Shown here piece after piece: positions 52,689 through 63,846 of a stretch of 64,000 nt of DNA (position 1 is the stretch's first letter; each line of letters opens with the position of its first letter). Made by a program: the position numbers and the translations under genes. The notes below the pieces were generated by a model. The model searched no databases and was not told the DNA's origin. It saw only the letters and a program-made list of their open reading frames with translations. Where the stretch lies: NCBI RefSeq assembly GCF_036898465.1, contig NZ_JARUMJ010000001.1, positions 186,001 through 250,000 on the forward strand, read 5' to 3'. Origin of the DNA: Streptomyces sp. B21-105. Its GTDB lineage: Bacteria > Actinomycetota > Actinomycetes > Streptomycetales > Streptomycetaceae.

Positions 52689-52868
52689 TCACCTTCGGGG
52701 GATGCGTGAGTGGAGGCGGACCGCGCCGGGCGAGTGGCCGGAGGCGACCGGGCAGGCCTGCACCCGCACCAGCGCCTCTCCGGGGCCGGGGTCCGACACC
52801 AGGACGGTCTCCACCGAGACCGGCGCGCCCCTCCTGCGGGCGACGACGGCGCGTACCTCGTGCGTCAC
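52689..52868 (-). pseudogene. remnant of a zinc alcohol dehydrogenase, probably S-(hydroxymethyl)mycothiol dehydrogenase
   Basis: A 59-codon frame from GTG at 52868, with a good ribosome-binding site (GAGGAG), reads VRAVVARRRGAPVSVETVL and GPGEALVRVQAC. This is the N-terminus of the zinc alcohol dehydrogenase family as I know it from mycothiol-dependent formaldehyde dehydrogenases. After QAC the similarity ends: the zinc-binding CHTD is replaced by PVASGH and a stop follows 20 residues later, just before the Rieske start. The enzyme would detoxify formaldehyde from betaine demethylation, so the gene fits the island, but only about a tenth of it is left. A short unrelated gene is the alternative. 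Confidence 0.6.
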
Positions 52869-53011
52869 GGTCGATCTCCTCGTCGAGGGACGGCCGAATC
52901 CGTGCTTCGGCCGGATGTGCTGGATGGCGGGAGGACGGCGGTCGCTCCCCGGAGCTGTCGGCGGGAAAGCGGAAACGCTGAAAGGGGGAGGGAGTGAGCC
53001 CGATTCGTCAT

Positions 53012-53028
53012 GTTCCGTATAGCGCAAC
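53012..53028. promoter_or_regulatory. imperfect IclR-type site upstream of the Rieske transcript
   Basis: GTTCC-N7-GCAAC (one mismatch from GTTGC-N7-GCAAC) lies 144 bp before the dehydrogenase remnant that leads the Rieske gene. A further GCAAC half-site follows at 53043-53047. Confidence 0.4.
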
Positions 53029-53234
53029 AATCTCCACTATGAGCAACGACGACCAAACTGTCCCGTCGGCGACTCCCCCTGTCAAGAGGTCGACCGCATC
53101 GACTTGCGCATGCCCCCTCGGCGCCACCCTCTTCCCCGGACGGGAGGGGCCGTGCGACCATGCGGGCGACCGGTTCCGGCCAGCGCCGATCCTTGCCGCG
53201 GACACCTCGGGATCTCCGGACGCGACTGCGTATA

Positions 53235-53251
53235 GTTGCATCATGAGCAAC
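53235..53251. promoter_or_regulatory. candidate IclR operator overlapping the iclR start codon
   Basis: GTTGC (53235-53239) and GCAAC (53247-53251) with a 7-base spacer straddle the ATG at 53243, an arrangement typical of autoregulation. Confidence 0.55.
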
Positions 53252-54040
53252 TACGCGGCAGAGGACGCAACAACAGGGTCTGCGGTGAACGGTGTGCAGT
53301 CCGTCGACCGCGCCGTCAGCGTCCTGGAGATCCTCGCCCGGCGCGGCGAGGCCGGTGTCAGCGAGGTCGCCGCCGAGATCGACGTCCACAAGTCCACCGC
53401 GTTCCGGCTTCTCGGGGCGCTGGAGGCACGCGGACTGGTCGAGCAGACCGCCGAACGGGGCAAGTACCGGCTCGGTTTCGGCATCGTGCGGCTCGCCGGC
53501 GCCGTCACCGGCAGACTCGACATCACCCAGCAGGGCCGGCAGGTCTGCGAGCGGCTCAGCGAGGAGATCGGCGAGACCGTCAACATCGCGGTGCTGCAGG
53601 AGCACTACGCGGTCAACCTCCACCAGGTACGCGGGCCCGGCGCGGTCGGCACCCACAACTGGGTCGGTCAGCTCACCCCCGTGCACGCCACGTCCAGCGG
53701 CAAGATCCTGCTGGCCCATCTGTCGGAGCGACGGCGGGCCGAGGTGCTGGAGGCGTCCGGGTTGCGGAAGCTGACGCCGCACACCCTCACCACCAGGACG
53801 AAGCTGGAGAAGGACCTCACCGAGGCGCGCGAGCTCGGTTACGCGGTGACGATGGAGGAGCTGGAGATCGGACTGCACGCGATGGCGGCCCCGATCCGCT
53901 CCCGCGAGGGCGAGGTCATCGCCGCGCTCAGCGCCTCCGGCCCGGCCTACCGCTTCACCGAGGAACGCATGCGCGAGCTCGTGCCCGTGCTGACGCGGGG
54001 CGCGGGGGAGATCAGCCGCAGAATGGGCTACCTGGGCTGA
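53243..54040 (+). CDS. IclR-family transcriptional regulator of the betaine island
   Basis: 265 residues from the ATG at 53243, the start that keeps the usual IclR length; upstream in-frame sequence has no family similarity. The N-terminal winged helix (VQSVDRAVSVLEILARRG, then EVAAEIDVHKSTAFRLLGAL) is followed by the ligand-binding domain, with VHATSSGKILLAHL and the late GLHAMAAPIRS motifs around the effector pocket. It diverges from the Rieske gene. Exact GTTGC-N7-GCAAC palindromes at its own start and at two other promoters in the island support it as local regulator. The effector may be betaine, dimethylglycine or sarcosine; the sequence does not say. Confidence 0.9.
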   Translation: MSNYAAEDATTGSAVNGVQSVDRAVSVLEILARRGEAGVSEVAAEIDVHKSTAFRLLGALEARGLVEQTAERGKYRLGFGIVRLAGAVTGRLDITQQGRQVCERLSEEIGETVNIAVLQEHYAVNLHQVRGPGAVGTHNWVGQLTPVHATSSGKILLAHLSERRRAEVLEASGLRKLTPHTLTTRTKLEKDLTEARELGYAVTMEELEIGLHAMAAPIRSREGEVIAALSASGPAYRFTEERMRELVPVLTRGAGEISRRMGYLG

Positions 54041-54057
54041 CCGCCCGAGAAGGGCAC

Positions 54058-54990
54058 TCAGCCCAGCGGCGCCCGCGCCGCCGCCGTCTCGACGCCCCAG
54101 CGGGCGGTCACCCGCACGGCGTCCAGCGTCGAGGCGACATCGTGCACCCGCAGGCACCAGACGCCCTGAGCGGCGGCGAGTGCGGACACCGCGGTGGTCG
54201 CGGCGTCACGCTCGCGCGCCGGGCGCGGTTCCCCTGTCGTCGGGTCGGCCAGCAGGCGCCCCAGGAACGCCTTGCGGGACGCGCCCAGCAGGACGGGACG
54301 GCCCAGCGCGCGGATCTCCCCGAGGCGGCCCAGCAGCTCCCAGTTGTGCTCGGCCGCCTTGGCGAAGCCCAGCCCGGGATCGACGATCAGCGACCCGGGC
54401 GGGACGCCCGCCTCCAGAGCGGCGTCGATCCGCAGCCGCACTTCGCCGAGCACCTCCCCCACCGCGTCGCCGTAGACGGCGTTCGCCTGCATCCCGGCGG
54501 AGTGGCCACGCCAGTGCATCAGCACGTACGGCACTCCCGCCCGCGCCATCAGGGGCAGCATCCCGGCATCGGCGAGGCCCCCCGACACGTCGTTGACCAG
54601 CCGTGCGCCCGCCTCCAGGGCGCGGGCGGCGACCTCCGCCCGCATGGTGTCGACACTGACGACCGCGCCCGCCGCCGCGAGACGCCGGACGACGGGCAAT
54701 ACCCGTCGCAGCTCCTCCTCGACCGGTGGGCGCAGCGCGCCGGGGCGGGTCGACTCCCCGCCCACGTCCACGATGTCCGCGCCCTGCTCCAGCAGGGCGA
54801 GCCCGTGCGTCACGGCAGCGTGCTCGGCGAACGACAGGCCGCCGTCGGAGAACGAGTCCGGCGTGACGTTCACGACGCCCATGACCAGCGTCCGGCCGGG
54901 CCGCGGAAGGCCATGCGGAGACAGGTCCAAAGTCAGGTCCGGCGTTCCCGGACACGGGGGTCTGCCGGTGGCGGGGGCCGTGACGATCAC
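54058..54990 (-). CDS. folP: dihydropteroate synthase
   Basis: 310 residues, starting at GTG 54990. The two pterin-binding signatures are clear: VMGVVNVTPDSFSDGG and GADIVDVGGESTRPGA; the pABA/pyrophosphate side is seen in DPGLGFAK and LLGASRKAFLG. It joins pABA to the pterin in folate synthesis. Its position after the sarcosine oxidase genes suggests an extra copy raising the tetrahydrofolate pool that accepts methyl groups from dimethylglycine and sarcosine. A hairpin separates it from soxG, so it may be transcribed separately. Because it is an accessory copy, altered sulfonamide sensitivity is conceivable but not implied by any visible residue. Confidence 0.93.
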   Translation of the reverse strand: MIVTAPATGRPPCPGTPDLTLDLSPHGLPRPGRTLVMGVVNVTPDSFSDGGLSFAEHAAVTHGLALLEQGADIVDVGGESTRPGALRPPVEEELRRVLPVVRRLAAAGAVVSVDTMRAEVAARALEAGARLVNDVSGGLADAGMLPLMARAGVPYVLMHWRGHSAGMQANAVYGDAVGEVLGEVRLRIDAALEAGVPPGSLIVDPGLGFAKAAEHNWELLGRLGEIRALGRPVLLGASRKAFLGRLLADPTTGEPRPARERDAATTAVSALAAAQGVWCLRVHDVASTLDAVRVTARWGVETAAARAPLG

Positions 54991-55080
54991 TGGTGTCCGA
55001 CTTTCGACGTGCTGACAGGACGCGTGGGCGGGACTCGTGGGCGGGACACGTGACAGGTGCGCACGCCCTGCCGCACACAG

Positions 55081-55115
55081 CCCTGTGGGAGCCCTTCACC
55101 GGAGCTCCCACAGGG
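55081..55115 (-). terminator. hairpin between soxG and folP
   Basis: Perfect 12-bp stem CCCTGTGGGAGC/GCTCCCACAGGG with an 11-base loop, just after the soxG stop codon. Confidence 0.7.
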
Positions 55116-55124
55116 GTGACGGGG

Positions 55125-55745
55125 TCACCCCGCAGGGGTGACTCGGACGTACTCCGTGGCCGCGTCGAGCAGCCAGTCGGCCAGATACCCGGCGAACGAG
55201 GAGCGGACCAGGATCCAGAAACCGGCGCTGGGCTCCTCACGCGCGACCAGGACGACCTGGGTGCGGCCCAGGGTGGTCTGGGCACAGCGGCCGGGACGGA
55301 AGGCCCTCGGATGCAGGTCCAGCGAGCAGCCGTGGGCCAGCAGGTCACGGGCGCCCCCGCCGGCGACCAGGACCGTGGTGCGCTGCGCGGAGACGTCGGT
55401 GACCGCGACCGGCTCCTCTCCCGCGGCCTCCCGGATCCGGCTCTCCAGTTCACGCTCCCCGCCCGGCGGCCCCACGAGCAGCCACTCGTCGGGGCCGAGC
55501 CAGAGCGCGGTCAGCTCCCCCGCGCGGACGACGGTGTCGGGCTCCAGGGGCAGCGGAAGACCCAGTGCGAGGCCGACGGCGTCGGCCGCCGCCCCCTTGG
55601 CCTCGAGACGCACGTCGAGCTGGGTGAGGAAGGGGAGTTCGGCCAGCCCGATCGTGCCCCCGGAGGCACGGGTGACGGCGGCCAGCCGGTCGGCGGCCCC
55701 GGCCAGCGGGCTGCGGGGCCGGGAGGTCGGGGCGGTGTCAGCCAT
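55125..55745 (-). CDS. soxG: sarcosine oxidase gamma subunit
   Basis: 206 residues, normal for SoxG. Recognisable parts are LGPDEWLLVGP in the middle and the SoxG stretch TDVSAQRTTVLVAG with the later GCSLDLHPRAF. SoxG is part of the heterotetrameric enzyme that oxidises sarcosine to glycine and passes the methyl group to tetrahydrofolate. Its start overlaps the end of soxA by eight bases, so expression is coupled. It is the last sox gene in the operon and is followed by a terminator-like hairpin. Confidence 0.92.
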   Translation of the reverse strand: MADTAPTSRPRSPLAGAADRLAAVTRASGGTIGLAELPFLTQLDVRLEAKGAAADAVGLALGLPLPLEPDTVVRAGELTALWLGPDEWLLVGPPGGERELESRIREAAGEEPVAVTDVSAQRTTVLVAGGGARDLLAHGCSLDLHPRAFRPGRCAQTTLGRTQVVLVAREEPSAGFWILVRSSFAGYLADWLLDAATEYVRVTPAG

Positions 55746-58700
55746 CGCGGCGGGCTCCCTCGGGGTCGTAGAGGACGGGGCTCGCGACGGTCACCGGGAC
55801 CAGTCGGTCGCCCACGGGGGCGTACAGCCGCTCGCCGATGCGGTCCCGGCCGCCCTTGATAAGGGCGAGCGCGAAGGTGCGGCCGAGGGCGGCGCTGCGG
55901 TAGCTGGAGGTGACATGGCCGAGCATCGGCACGGGCGGGGCCGACAGCACGCTGTCGGCGACCAGGTGGGTGCCCTCGGGGAGGAACGCGGCCGGGTCCT
56001 CGGGGAGCAGGCCGACGAGATGCTTGCGGTCCGGGCGCACCGTGTCGGCGCGGGCGAAGGAGCGCTTGCCGATGAAGTCGGGCTTCTTCTTGGAGACCGC
56101 CCAGCTCATGCCGAGGTCCTGAGGGGTGACCGTGCCGTCGGTGTCCTGGCCGATGATCGGGTAGCCCTTCTCGGCGCGCAGGACGTGCATGGTCTCGGTG
56201 CCGTACGGGGTGATGCCGTACGGGGCTCCGGCCTCGTACAGGGCCTCCCAGACGGTCAGGGCCTCCCACGGCGACACGTTGATCTCGTAGGCGAGTTCGC
56301 CGGAGAAGCTGATCCGGCAGACCCGGGCCTCGACGCCCGCGACGGTCGTCTCGCGCCAGGCCATGAACGGGAAGTCCTCGTTGGCGACGGCGAGCCCGGG
56401 TGCGAGGGAGCCGAGCACCTCACGGGACCTCGGGCCGACCAGGGCGACGGTGGCCCACTGTTCGGTCACGGACGTGCAGTGCACCTTCAGTCCGGGCCAC
56501 TCCGTCTGGAGCCACTCCTCCATCCAGTCCAGGACGGCGGCGGCGTTGCCGGTCGTCGTGGTGACCAGGTAGCGGTCCCGGTCGACCCGGATGACGGTGC
56601 CGTCGTCGAAGACCATGCCGTCCGGGCGGCACATCACGCCGTAGCGGATCATGCCGACCTTCAGGGTGCTCATCATGTTGGTGTAGAGCAGGTCGAGGAA
56701 GACCCCGGCGTCCGGGCCCTGGACGTCGATCTTGCCGAGGGTGGAGGCGTCCATGAAGCCCACGCCCTCGCGGGTCGCCGCGCACTCGCGCAGCACTGCG
56801 GCCTCCATGTCCTCCCCGGCCTGCGGGTAGTACCAGGGGCGCTTCCACTGACCGACGTTCTCGAACAGCGCGCCGTGCCCGGCATGCCACTCGTGCAGGG
56901 CCGTCGTGCGGACCGGGTCGCTCAGCACGCCCCGGTCGCGGCCCGCGAGGGCGGCGAACGAGACCGGTGTGTACGGCGGGCGGAAGGTGGTCGTCCCGAG
57001 GGCCGAGACGTCCACGCCGAGCAGTTCGGCGACGGCGCCGCTCGCCAGCACGCCGGAGGTCTTGCCCTGGTCGTTGGCGGTGCCGGCCGTGGTGTACCGC
57101 TTGGTGTGCTCGACCGAGCGCAGGCCGGCGCCGGTCGCGCGGGCCAGGTCGGCCACCGTGACATCACGCTGGAGGTCGACGAACCGGGGAGCCTCGGACT
57201 CGCCGGGGACGACAAACACGTGCATCGGCGGTGTCGGGGCGGGCTGCGCGGCCACCGCCGGGAGGCGGGGCGCCTCGGCCGTGTACCCCTCGGCCTCTAT
57301 CGCGCGGGCGCCGGCGGCGGCGCCCTGGGCGAGGACGGCGGCCGGGTCGAGGAGACCGCTCGCGCCGCCCACGACCTCGACGGCCTGGCGGGCGGTGTCG
57401 GGCACGAAGGAGCCCAGTGTCTCGTCGTGGCGCAGCTTGCCGCCGGACTGGCTGAACAGGTGCGCCACCGGGTTCCAGCCGCCGGACACCAGCAGCAGGT
57501 CGGCGGGGAACTCCCGCTGCCCGGCGGACTCGCCGTAGGGGGCGGCGGTCACGGCGGTGAGGCGGGCCTCGCCCTGCGTGCCGGTGACGGCGTGCCCGGC
57601 CAGGACCTCGATGCCGGCGGCCCGGGCACGCTCGGCCCACTCCCCCGGTTCGGGGCGGGTGTCGACGATCGCCGTGACGGCGAGGCCCGCCGAGGCGAGG
57701 TCCAGGGCTGCCGCGTAGGCGCTGTCGTTGGTGGTGAAGACGACCGCGTGGCGGCCGGGCAGGGCGCCGTGGCGGTTGACGTGGGTGCGGGCCGAGGAGG
57801 CCAGCATCACGCCGGGGCGGTCGTTGTCCGCGAAGGCCAGCGAGCGTTCGTGGGCCCCGGTCGCGAGGACCACGCGACGGGCGCGGATGCGCCAGACGCG
57901 TTCCCGGGAGACGTTCTCCGGGGCGGCGGCGCCGAGATGGTTGGTGCGGCGCTCGACGGCGAGGAGGTGGTTGTCGTCGTAGTAGCCGAAGACGGTGGTG
58001 CGGCGAAGGACGCGGACCTCGGGGGCGGCGTCGAGCAGGGCGGCGGTCTCGGCCACCCAGTCGAGGTGTTCGGCGGTGCCGAGGAGGCTGCCGCCGAGCT
58101 CGGGCTGGTCGGCGGCGAGGATCACGCGGGCGCCGCTGTGCGCCGCCGCGGCGGCGGCCGCGAGGCCCGCCGGTCCCGCGCCGACGACCAGCAGGTCGCA
58201 GTGGGCGTGTACGGCGTCGTAGCGGGCCGGGTCGGGTTCGGTGGCGAGGCGGCCCTGGCCGGGGAGGCTGGTGGCGACCAGGCCGTCGTACAGCTCGACG
58301 GTCGTCGCGGGAAGCATCGGTTCGGGGAATGGTTCCTCGATCTGGATGACGGCGTTGGGCTCCTCGACGCCGGCGGAGAAGATGCCTCGGGGGCGGCCGA
58401 GCTTGATGCTGGTGCCGACCTGGATGACGCCGTTGGCGAGGAGGGCGGAGGCGAGGGTGTCGCCTCGGTGGCCCTGGTACTCGGTGCCGTCGAAGGTGAA
58501 GGTGAGGAGGGTGTCGCGGTCGATGCGGCCTCGGGTGGGGTGGCGGAACGGTTGGGTTGTCTCGCCCCCGCCGCCCCTTCCCGTCCCGTCCCTGGGGGCG
58601 CTGTCCCCAGACCCCCGTTCCGCCTGGACGGCCTCGTCCTCAAGCTCCCCCAGAGGGGGGACCCCCGGACGGGCTGAATGGGCCGGGCTCGGGTCCGGGG

Positions 58701-58971
58701 TTTCCGGGCGGTCCTCGCCCGTGCGGTACACCGTCAGGATCTCGTTCGTCGAGGTGTCGCGGATCGCGTTGAACCAGCGGCGGCAGCCCGCCGCGTGGCT
58801 CCAGCGTTCGGCGAAGGGGCCCTTGGTGTTGTCGCGGAAGAAGAGGTAGCGGGCCCACTCCTCGTCGGTGAGGGTCGAGGGGGTCTCGGGGTAGGCCACG
58901 TGGGCCTGGCCGCCGTAGTGGAACTCGGCCTCGTCGCGGGGCCCGCACCACGGGCAGGGGATGAGCAGCAT
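55738..58971 (-). CDS. soxDA: fused sarcosine oxidase delta-alpha subunit (SoxD-SoxA)
   Basis: 1077 residues in one open frame. Residues 1-86 are SoxD: IPCPWCGPRDEAEFHYGG with zinc-binding cysteines and a later AGCRRWF. Residues about 100-138 are a Pro/Gly-rich linker encoded by an interspersed repeat. From about 140, GRIDRDTLLTFTFDGTEY begins SoxA: a nucleotide-binding LLVVGAGPAGLAAAAAA near 210 and a C-terminal folate-binding GcvT-like half. In other bacteria soxD and soxA are separate overlapping genes. Here no stop and no ATG, GTG or TTG in frame lies between the SoxD core and SoxA; GETTQPFR stands where I would expect an M-T-x-QPFR start. A GTG inside the SoxD end (about 58721) is the only nearby alternative start. 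Sequencing error is a possible explanation. Confidence 0.88.
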   Translation of the reverse strand: MLLIPCPWCGPRDEAEFHYGGQAHVAYPETPSTLTDEEWARYLFFRDNTKGPFAERWSHAAGCRRWFNAIRDTSTNEILTVYRTGEDRPETPDPSPAHSARPGVPPLGELEDEAVQAERGSGDSAPRDGTGRGGGGETTQPFRHPTRGRIDRDTLLTFTFDGTEYQGHRGDTLASALLANGVIQVGTSIKLGRPRGIFSAGVEEPNAVIQIEEPFPEPMLPATTVELYDGLVATSLPGQGRLATEPDPARYDAVHAHCDLLVVGAGPAGLAAAAAAAHSGARVILAADQPELGGSLLGTAEHLDWVAETAALLDAAPEVRVLRRTTVFGYYDDNHLLAVERRTNHLGAAAPENVSRERVWRIRARRVVLATGAHERSLAFADNDRPGVMLASSARTHVNRHGALPGRHAVVFTTNDSAYAAALDLASAGLAVTAIVDTRPEPGEWAERARAAGIEVLAGHAVTGTQGEARLTAVTAAPYGESAGQREFPADLLLVSGGWNPVAHLFSQSGGKLRHDETLGSFVPDTARQAVEVVGGASGLLDPAAVLAQGAAAGARAIEAEGYTAEAPRLPAVAAQPAPTPPMHVFVVPGESEAPRFVDLQRDVTVADLARATGAGLRSVEHTKRYTTAGTANDQGKTSGVLASGAVAELLGVDVSALGTTTFRPPYTPVSFAALAGRDRGVLSDPVRTTALHEWHAGHGALFENVGQWKRPWYYPQAGEDMEAAVLRECAATREGVGFMDASTLGKIDVQGPDAGVFLDLLYTNMMSTLKVGMIRYGVMCRPDGMVFDDGTVIRVDRDRYLVTTTTGNAAAVLDWMEEWLQTEWPGLKVHCTSVTEQWATVALVGPRSREVLGSLAPGLAVANEDFPFMAWRETTVAGVEARVCRISFSGELAYEINVSPWEALTVWEALYEAGAPYGITPYGTETMHVLRAEKGYPIIGQDTDGTVTPQDLGMSWAVSKKKPDFIGKRSFARADTVRPDRKHLVGLLPEDPAAFLPEGTHLVADSVLSAPPVPMLGHVTSSYRSAALGRTFALALIKGGRDRIGERLYAPVGDRLVPVTVASPVLYDPEGARRDG
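58561..58678. repeat. Streptomyces interspersed repeat at the soxD/soxA junction
   Basis: About 118 bases containing the blocks CCGTCCCTGGGGGCG, GGCCTCGTCCTCAA and CCGGACGGGCTGA, separated by GC-rich hairpins. I recognise this as a family of short non-coding repeats scattered between genes in many Streptomyces genomes. Here it is read in frame as part of soxDA. The family identity is from memory, not from a search. Confidence 0.7.
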
Positions 58972-58982
58972 GGTTGGGCTCC

Positions 58983-60215
58983 CTAGTGGGCCACCGCGGC
59001 CGCGCCGTGCTCGTCGACGAGCGCGCCGGTGGTGAAACGGTCGAGCGAGAAGGGGGCGTTGAGGGCGTGCGGGGTGTCGTGGGCGATGGTGTGGGCGTAG
59101 ACCCAGCCGACGCCCGGGGTGGCCTTGAAACCGCCGGTTCCCCAGCCGCAGTTGAGGTAGAGGTTGTCGACGGGGCTGAGCCCGACGATCGGCGAGGCGT
59201 CGGGGCTGACGTCGACGATGCCGCCCCAGGTGCGCAGGACGTGGGCGCGGGCGAAGACCGGGAAGAGCTCCAGGGCCGCGGCCATCTGCTCCTCGATGAT
59301 GTGGAAGGCGCCGCGCTGGGTGTACGAGTTGTACGCGTCGATGCCCGCACCCATCACCAGCTCGCCCTTGTGTGCCTGGCTGACGTACACGTGCACGGCG
59401 TTGGACATGACGACCGTGGGGTGCACCGGCTCCAGGAGCTCGGAGACGAGGGCCTGCAACGGGTGCGACTGGACGGGGAGTTGGATGCCGACCATGGCGG
59501 CGAGGACCGAGGTGTGGCCCGCCGAGCAGAGGGCGACCTTGCCCGCCGCGATGCGGCCACGAGTCGTCCGGACGCCGACGACCCGGTTGTCGACCACGTC
59601 GAGGCCGGTGACCTCGCAGTTCTGGATGATGTCGATGCCGGCCGCGTCGGCGGAGCGGGCCAGGCCCCAGGCCACGTGGTCGTGCTTGGCGATGCCGGCG
59701 CGCGGCTGGTAGGTGGCGCCGAGGACCGGGTAGCGCACGTCCTGGGAAATGTTGACGATGGGGCAGACTTCCTTGACGCCGTCGGCGTCGAGCCACTCCG
59801 CGTCCACGCCGTTGAGGCGGTTGGCCTCCACGCGGCGCACGCTGTCGCGGACGTCCTGGAGGCTGTGCGCGAGGTTCAGCACACCACGCTGGGAGAAGAG
59901 GATCGGGTAGTCGAGCTCCTCCTCCAGTCCCTCCCAGAGCTTCAGGGCGTGCTCGTAGATGCCGGCGCTCTCGTCCCACAGGTAGTTGGAGCGGATGATC
60001 GTGGTGTTGCGGGCCATGTTGCCGCCGCCGAGCCAGCCCTTCTCCAGCACCGCGACATCGGTGATGCCGTGGTTCTTCGCCAGATAGTGGGCGGTGGCCA
60101 GGCCGTGTCCGCCGCCGCCTACGATCACGACGTCGTACGACTTCTTCGGCTCGGGGTCGCGCCACAGCCAGTCGGGGTGCTCGGGGAGGTCTGCGCCGGG
60201 GGTGCGGGGGCTCAT
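58983..60215 (-). CDS. soxB: sarcosine oxidase beta subunit
   Basis: 410 residues, the standard SoxB size. The FAD-binding fold opens with [19 protein letters not shown]. The loop [16 protein letters not shown] holds the histidine-equivalent region where FMN attaches in known enzymes, and [14 protein letters not shown] with [12 protein letters not shown] is the C-terminal part of the flavin site. It catalyses sarcosine oxidation in the SoxBDAG complex. The next gene, soxDA, begins 11 bases after its stop, and folD lies 58 bp upstream, all in one probable operon starting at the dimethylglycine oxidase gene. Confidence 0.95.
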   Translation of the reverse strand: MSPRTPGADLPEHPDWLWRDPEPKKSYDVVIVGGGGHGLATAHYLAKNHGITDVAVLEKGWLGGGNMARNTTIIRSNYLWDESAGIYEHALKLWEGLEEELDYPILFSQRGVLNLAHSLQDVRDSVRRVEANRLNGVDAEWLDADGVKEVCPIVNISQDVRYPVLGATYQPRAGIAKHDHVAWGLARSADAAGIDIIQNCEVTGLDVVDNRVVGVRTTRGRIAAGKVALCSAGHTSVLAAMVGIQLPVQSHPLQALVSELLEPVHPTVVMSNAVHVYVSQAHKGELVMGAGIDAYNSYTQRGAFHIIEEQMAAALELFPVFARAHVLRTWGGIVDVSPDASPIVGLSPVDNLYLNCGWGTGGFKATPGVGWVYAHTIAHDTPHALNAPFSLDRFTTGALVDEHGAAAVAH

Positions 60216-60273
60216 CGGACGTCTCCGTCTTCCGAAGGGTACGGGTGCTGCGGGTACTGGGGGGCGTGCGCGT

Positions 60274-61134
60274 TCATACGGCGGTGGCGTTCCTCTCGGC
60301 GGCCTCGACGACGTTGGCCAGCAGCATCGCGCGGGTCATGGGGCCCACGCCGCCGGGCATCGGCGCGATCCAGCCGGCGACCTGGGCGGCGTCCGGGTGG
60401 ATGTCGCCGACCAGGCCCTGGTCGGTGCGGGTGATGCCGACGTCCAGGACGGCCGCGCCGGTGCGCAGCATGTCCTTGGTGATCAGGCCGGGTGAGCCGG
60501 CCGCCGCGATGACGATGTCGGCCTCGCGGGTGTGCCAGGCCAGGCCCTTGGTGCCGGTGTGGCACAGGGTCACGGTGGCGTTCTCGGAGCGGCGGGTGAG
60601 CAGCAGGCCGATGGGACGGCCGACCGTGATGCCCCGGCCGACCACGCAGACCCGGGCGCCGGCGAGCGGTACGTCGTGGCGGCGCAGGAGTTCGACGATG
60701 CCGCGCGGGGTGCACGGCAGCGGGGCGTCCACGCCGAGAGTGAGCCGGCCCAGGTTGACGGGGTGGAGTCCGTCGGCGTCCTTGGCCGGGTCCATGCGTT
60801 CCAGGACGGCGCCTGCGTCGAGGTGGCGGGGCAGCGGGAGCTGGACGATGTAGCCGGTGCAGGCCGGGTCCGCGTTCAGTTCGTCGATGACGTCCTCGAC
60901 CTGCTGCTGGGTGGCGTCGGCGGGCAGGTCGCGGCGGATGGAGGCGATACCGACCTGGGCGCAGTCGCGGTGCTTGCCGGCGACATAGGCGTGGCTGCCG
61001 GGGTCCTCGCCGACCAGGACGGTGCCGAGACCCGGCGGGCGGTCGCCGGCGGCGGTCAACTTGGCCACGCGCTCCGTGAGTTCGCGGCGGATGTCGGCGG
61101 CGGTCGCCTTGCCGTCGAGCAGAGTTGCGTTCAC
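60274..61134 (-). CDS. folD: bifunctional methylene-THF dehydrogenase/cyclohydrolase
   Basis: 286 residues from the GTG at 61134 (GGAAGGA upstream); a GTG at 61179 would overlap the previous gene and adds an unlike tail. Landmarks are [14 protein letters not shown] (catalytic lysine), QLPLPRHLD, the dinucleotide loop [16 protein letters not shown] and [10 protein letters not shown]. It oxidises methylene-THF produced by dimethylglycine and sarcosine oxidation to 10-formyl-THF, feeding biosynthesis or formate. An extra folD in a sarcosine operon fits that purpose. Confidence 0.95.
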   Translation of the reverse strand: MNATLLDGKATAADIRRELTERVAKLTAAGDRPPGLGTVLVGEDPGSHAYVAGKHRDCAQVGIASIRRDLPADATQQQVEDVIDELNADPACTGYIVQLPLPRHLDAGAVLERMDPAKDADGLHPVNLGRLTLGVDAPLPCTPRGIVELLRRHDVPLAGARVCVVGRGITVGRPIGLLLTRRSENATVTLCHTGTKGLAWHTREADIVIAAAGSPGLITKDMLRTGAAVLDVGITRTDQGLVGDIHPDAAQVAGWIAPMPGGVGPMTRAMLLANVVEAAERNATAV

Positions 61135-61171
61135 CGGCGGTGTTCCTTCCCTCTTCGGTCGTGGCCGGGGG

Positions 61172-63685
<2,514 letters not shown>

Positions 63686-63767
63686 TCAATGTGCCTTCCG
63701 CGCAGGTGGGTGTCAAGGGGCCCGGGACCTCGGAAAACAGGGGGAGAAAAGGGCCCGGACACGGCGA

Positions 63768-63812
63768 TGCCCGGTGGGCGGCGCGCATCCCGCGCGCACC
63801 GCCCACCGGGCA
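63768..63812 (-). terminator. hairpin after the betaine-binding protein gene
   Basis: The arms TGCCCGGTGGGCGG and CCGCCCACCGGGCA (14 bp, exact) enclose a second GCGCGC stem. It lies 34 bases after the stop codon at 63847. Confidence 0.8.
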
Positions 63813-63846
63813 GGGTCCGACCGGCTGCCCACGCCGGTCCGTGCGG

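Noticed and set aside
52994-53242. Longer IclR protein starting at 52994
   Set aside because: The first 83 residues have no family similarity, and the interval contains regulatory palindromes.
52865-54157. Minus-strand frame of 430 codons opposite iclR
   Set aside because: It is antisense to a well-supported regulator and has no recognisable domain.
58983-60165. Upstream continuation of the soxDA frame to 60165, making a 1475-residue protein
   Set aside because: The extra part is a frame-shifted reading of soxB; the ribosome-binding site AGGGAG and the SoxD start at 58971 are better.
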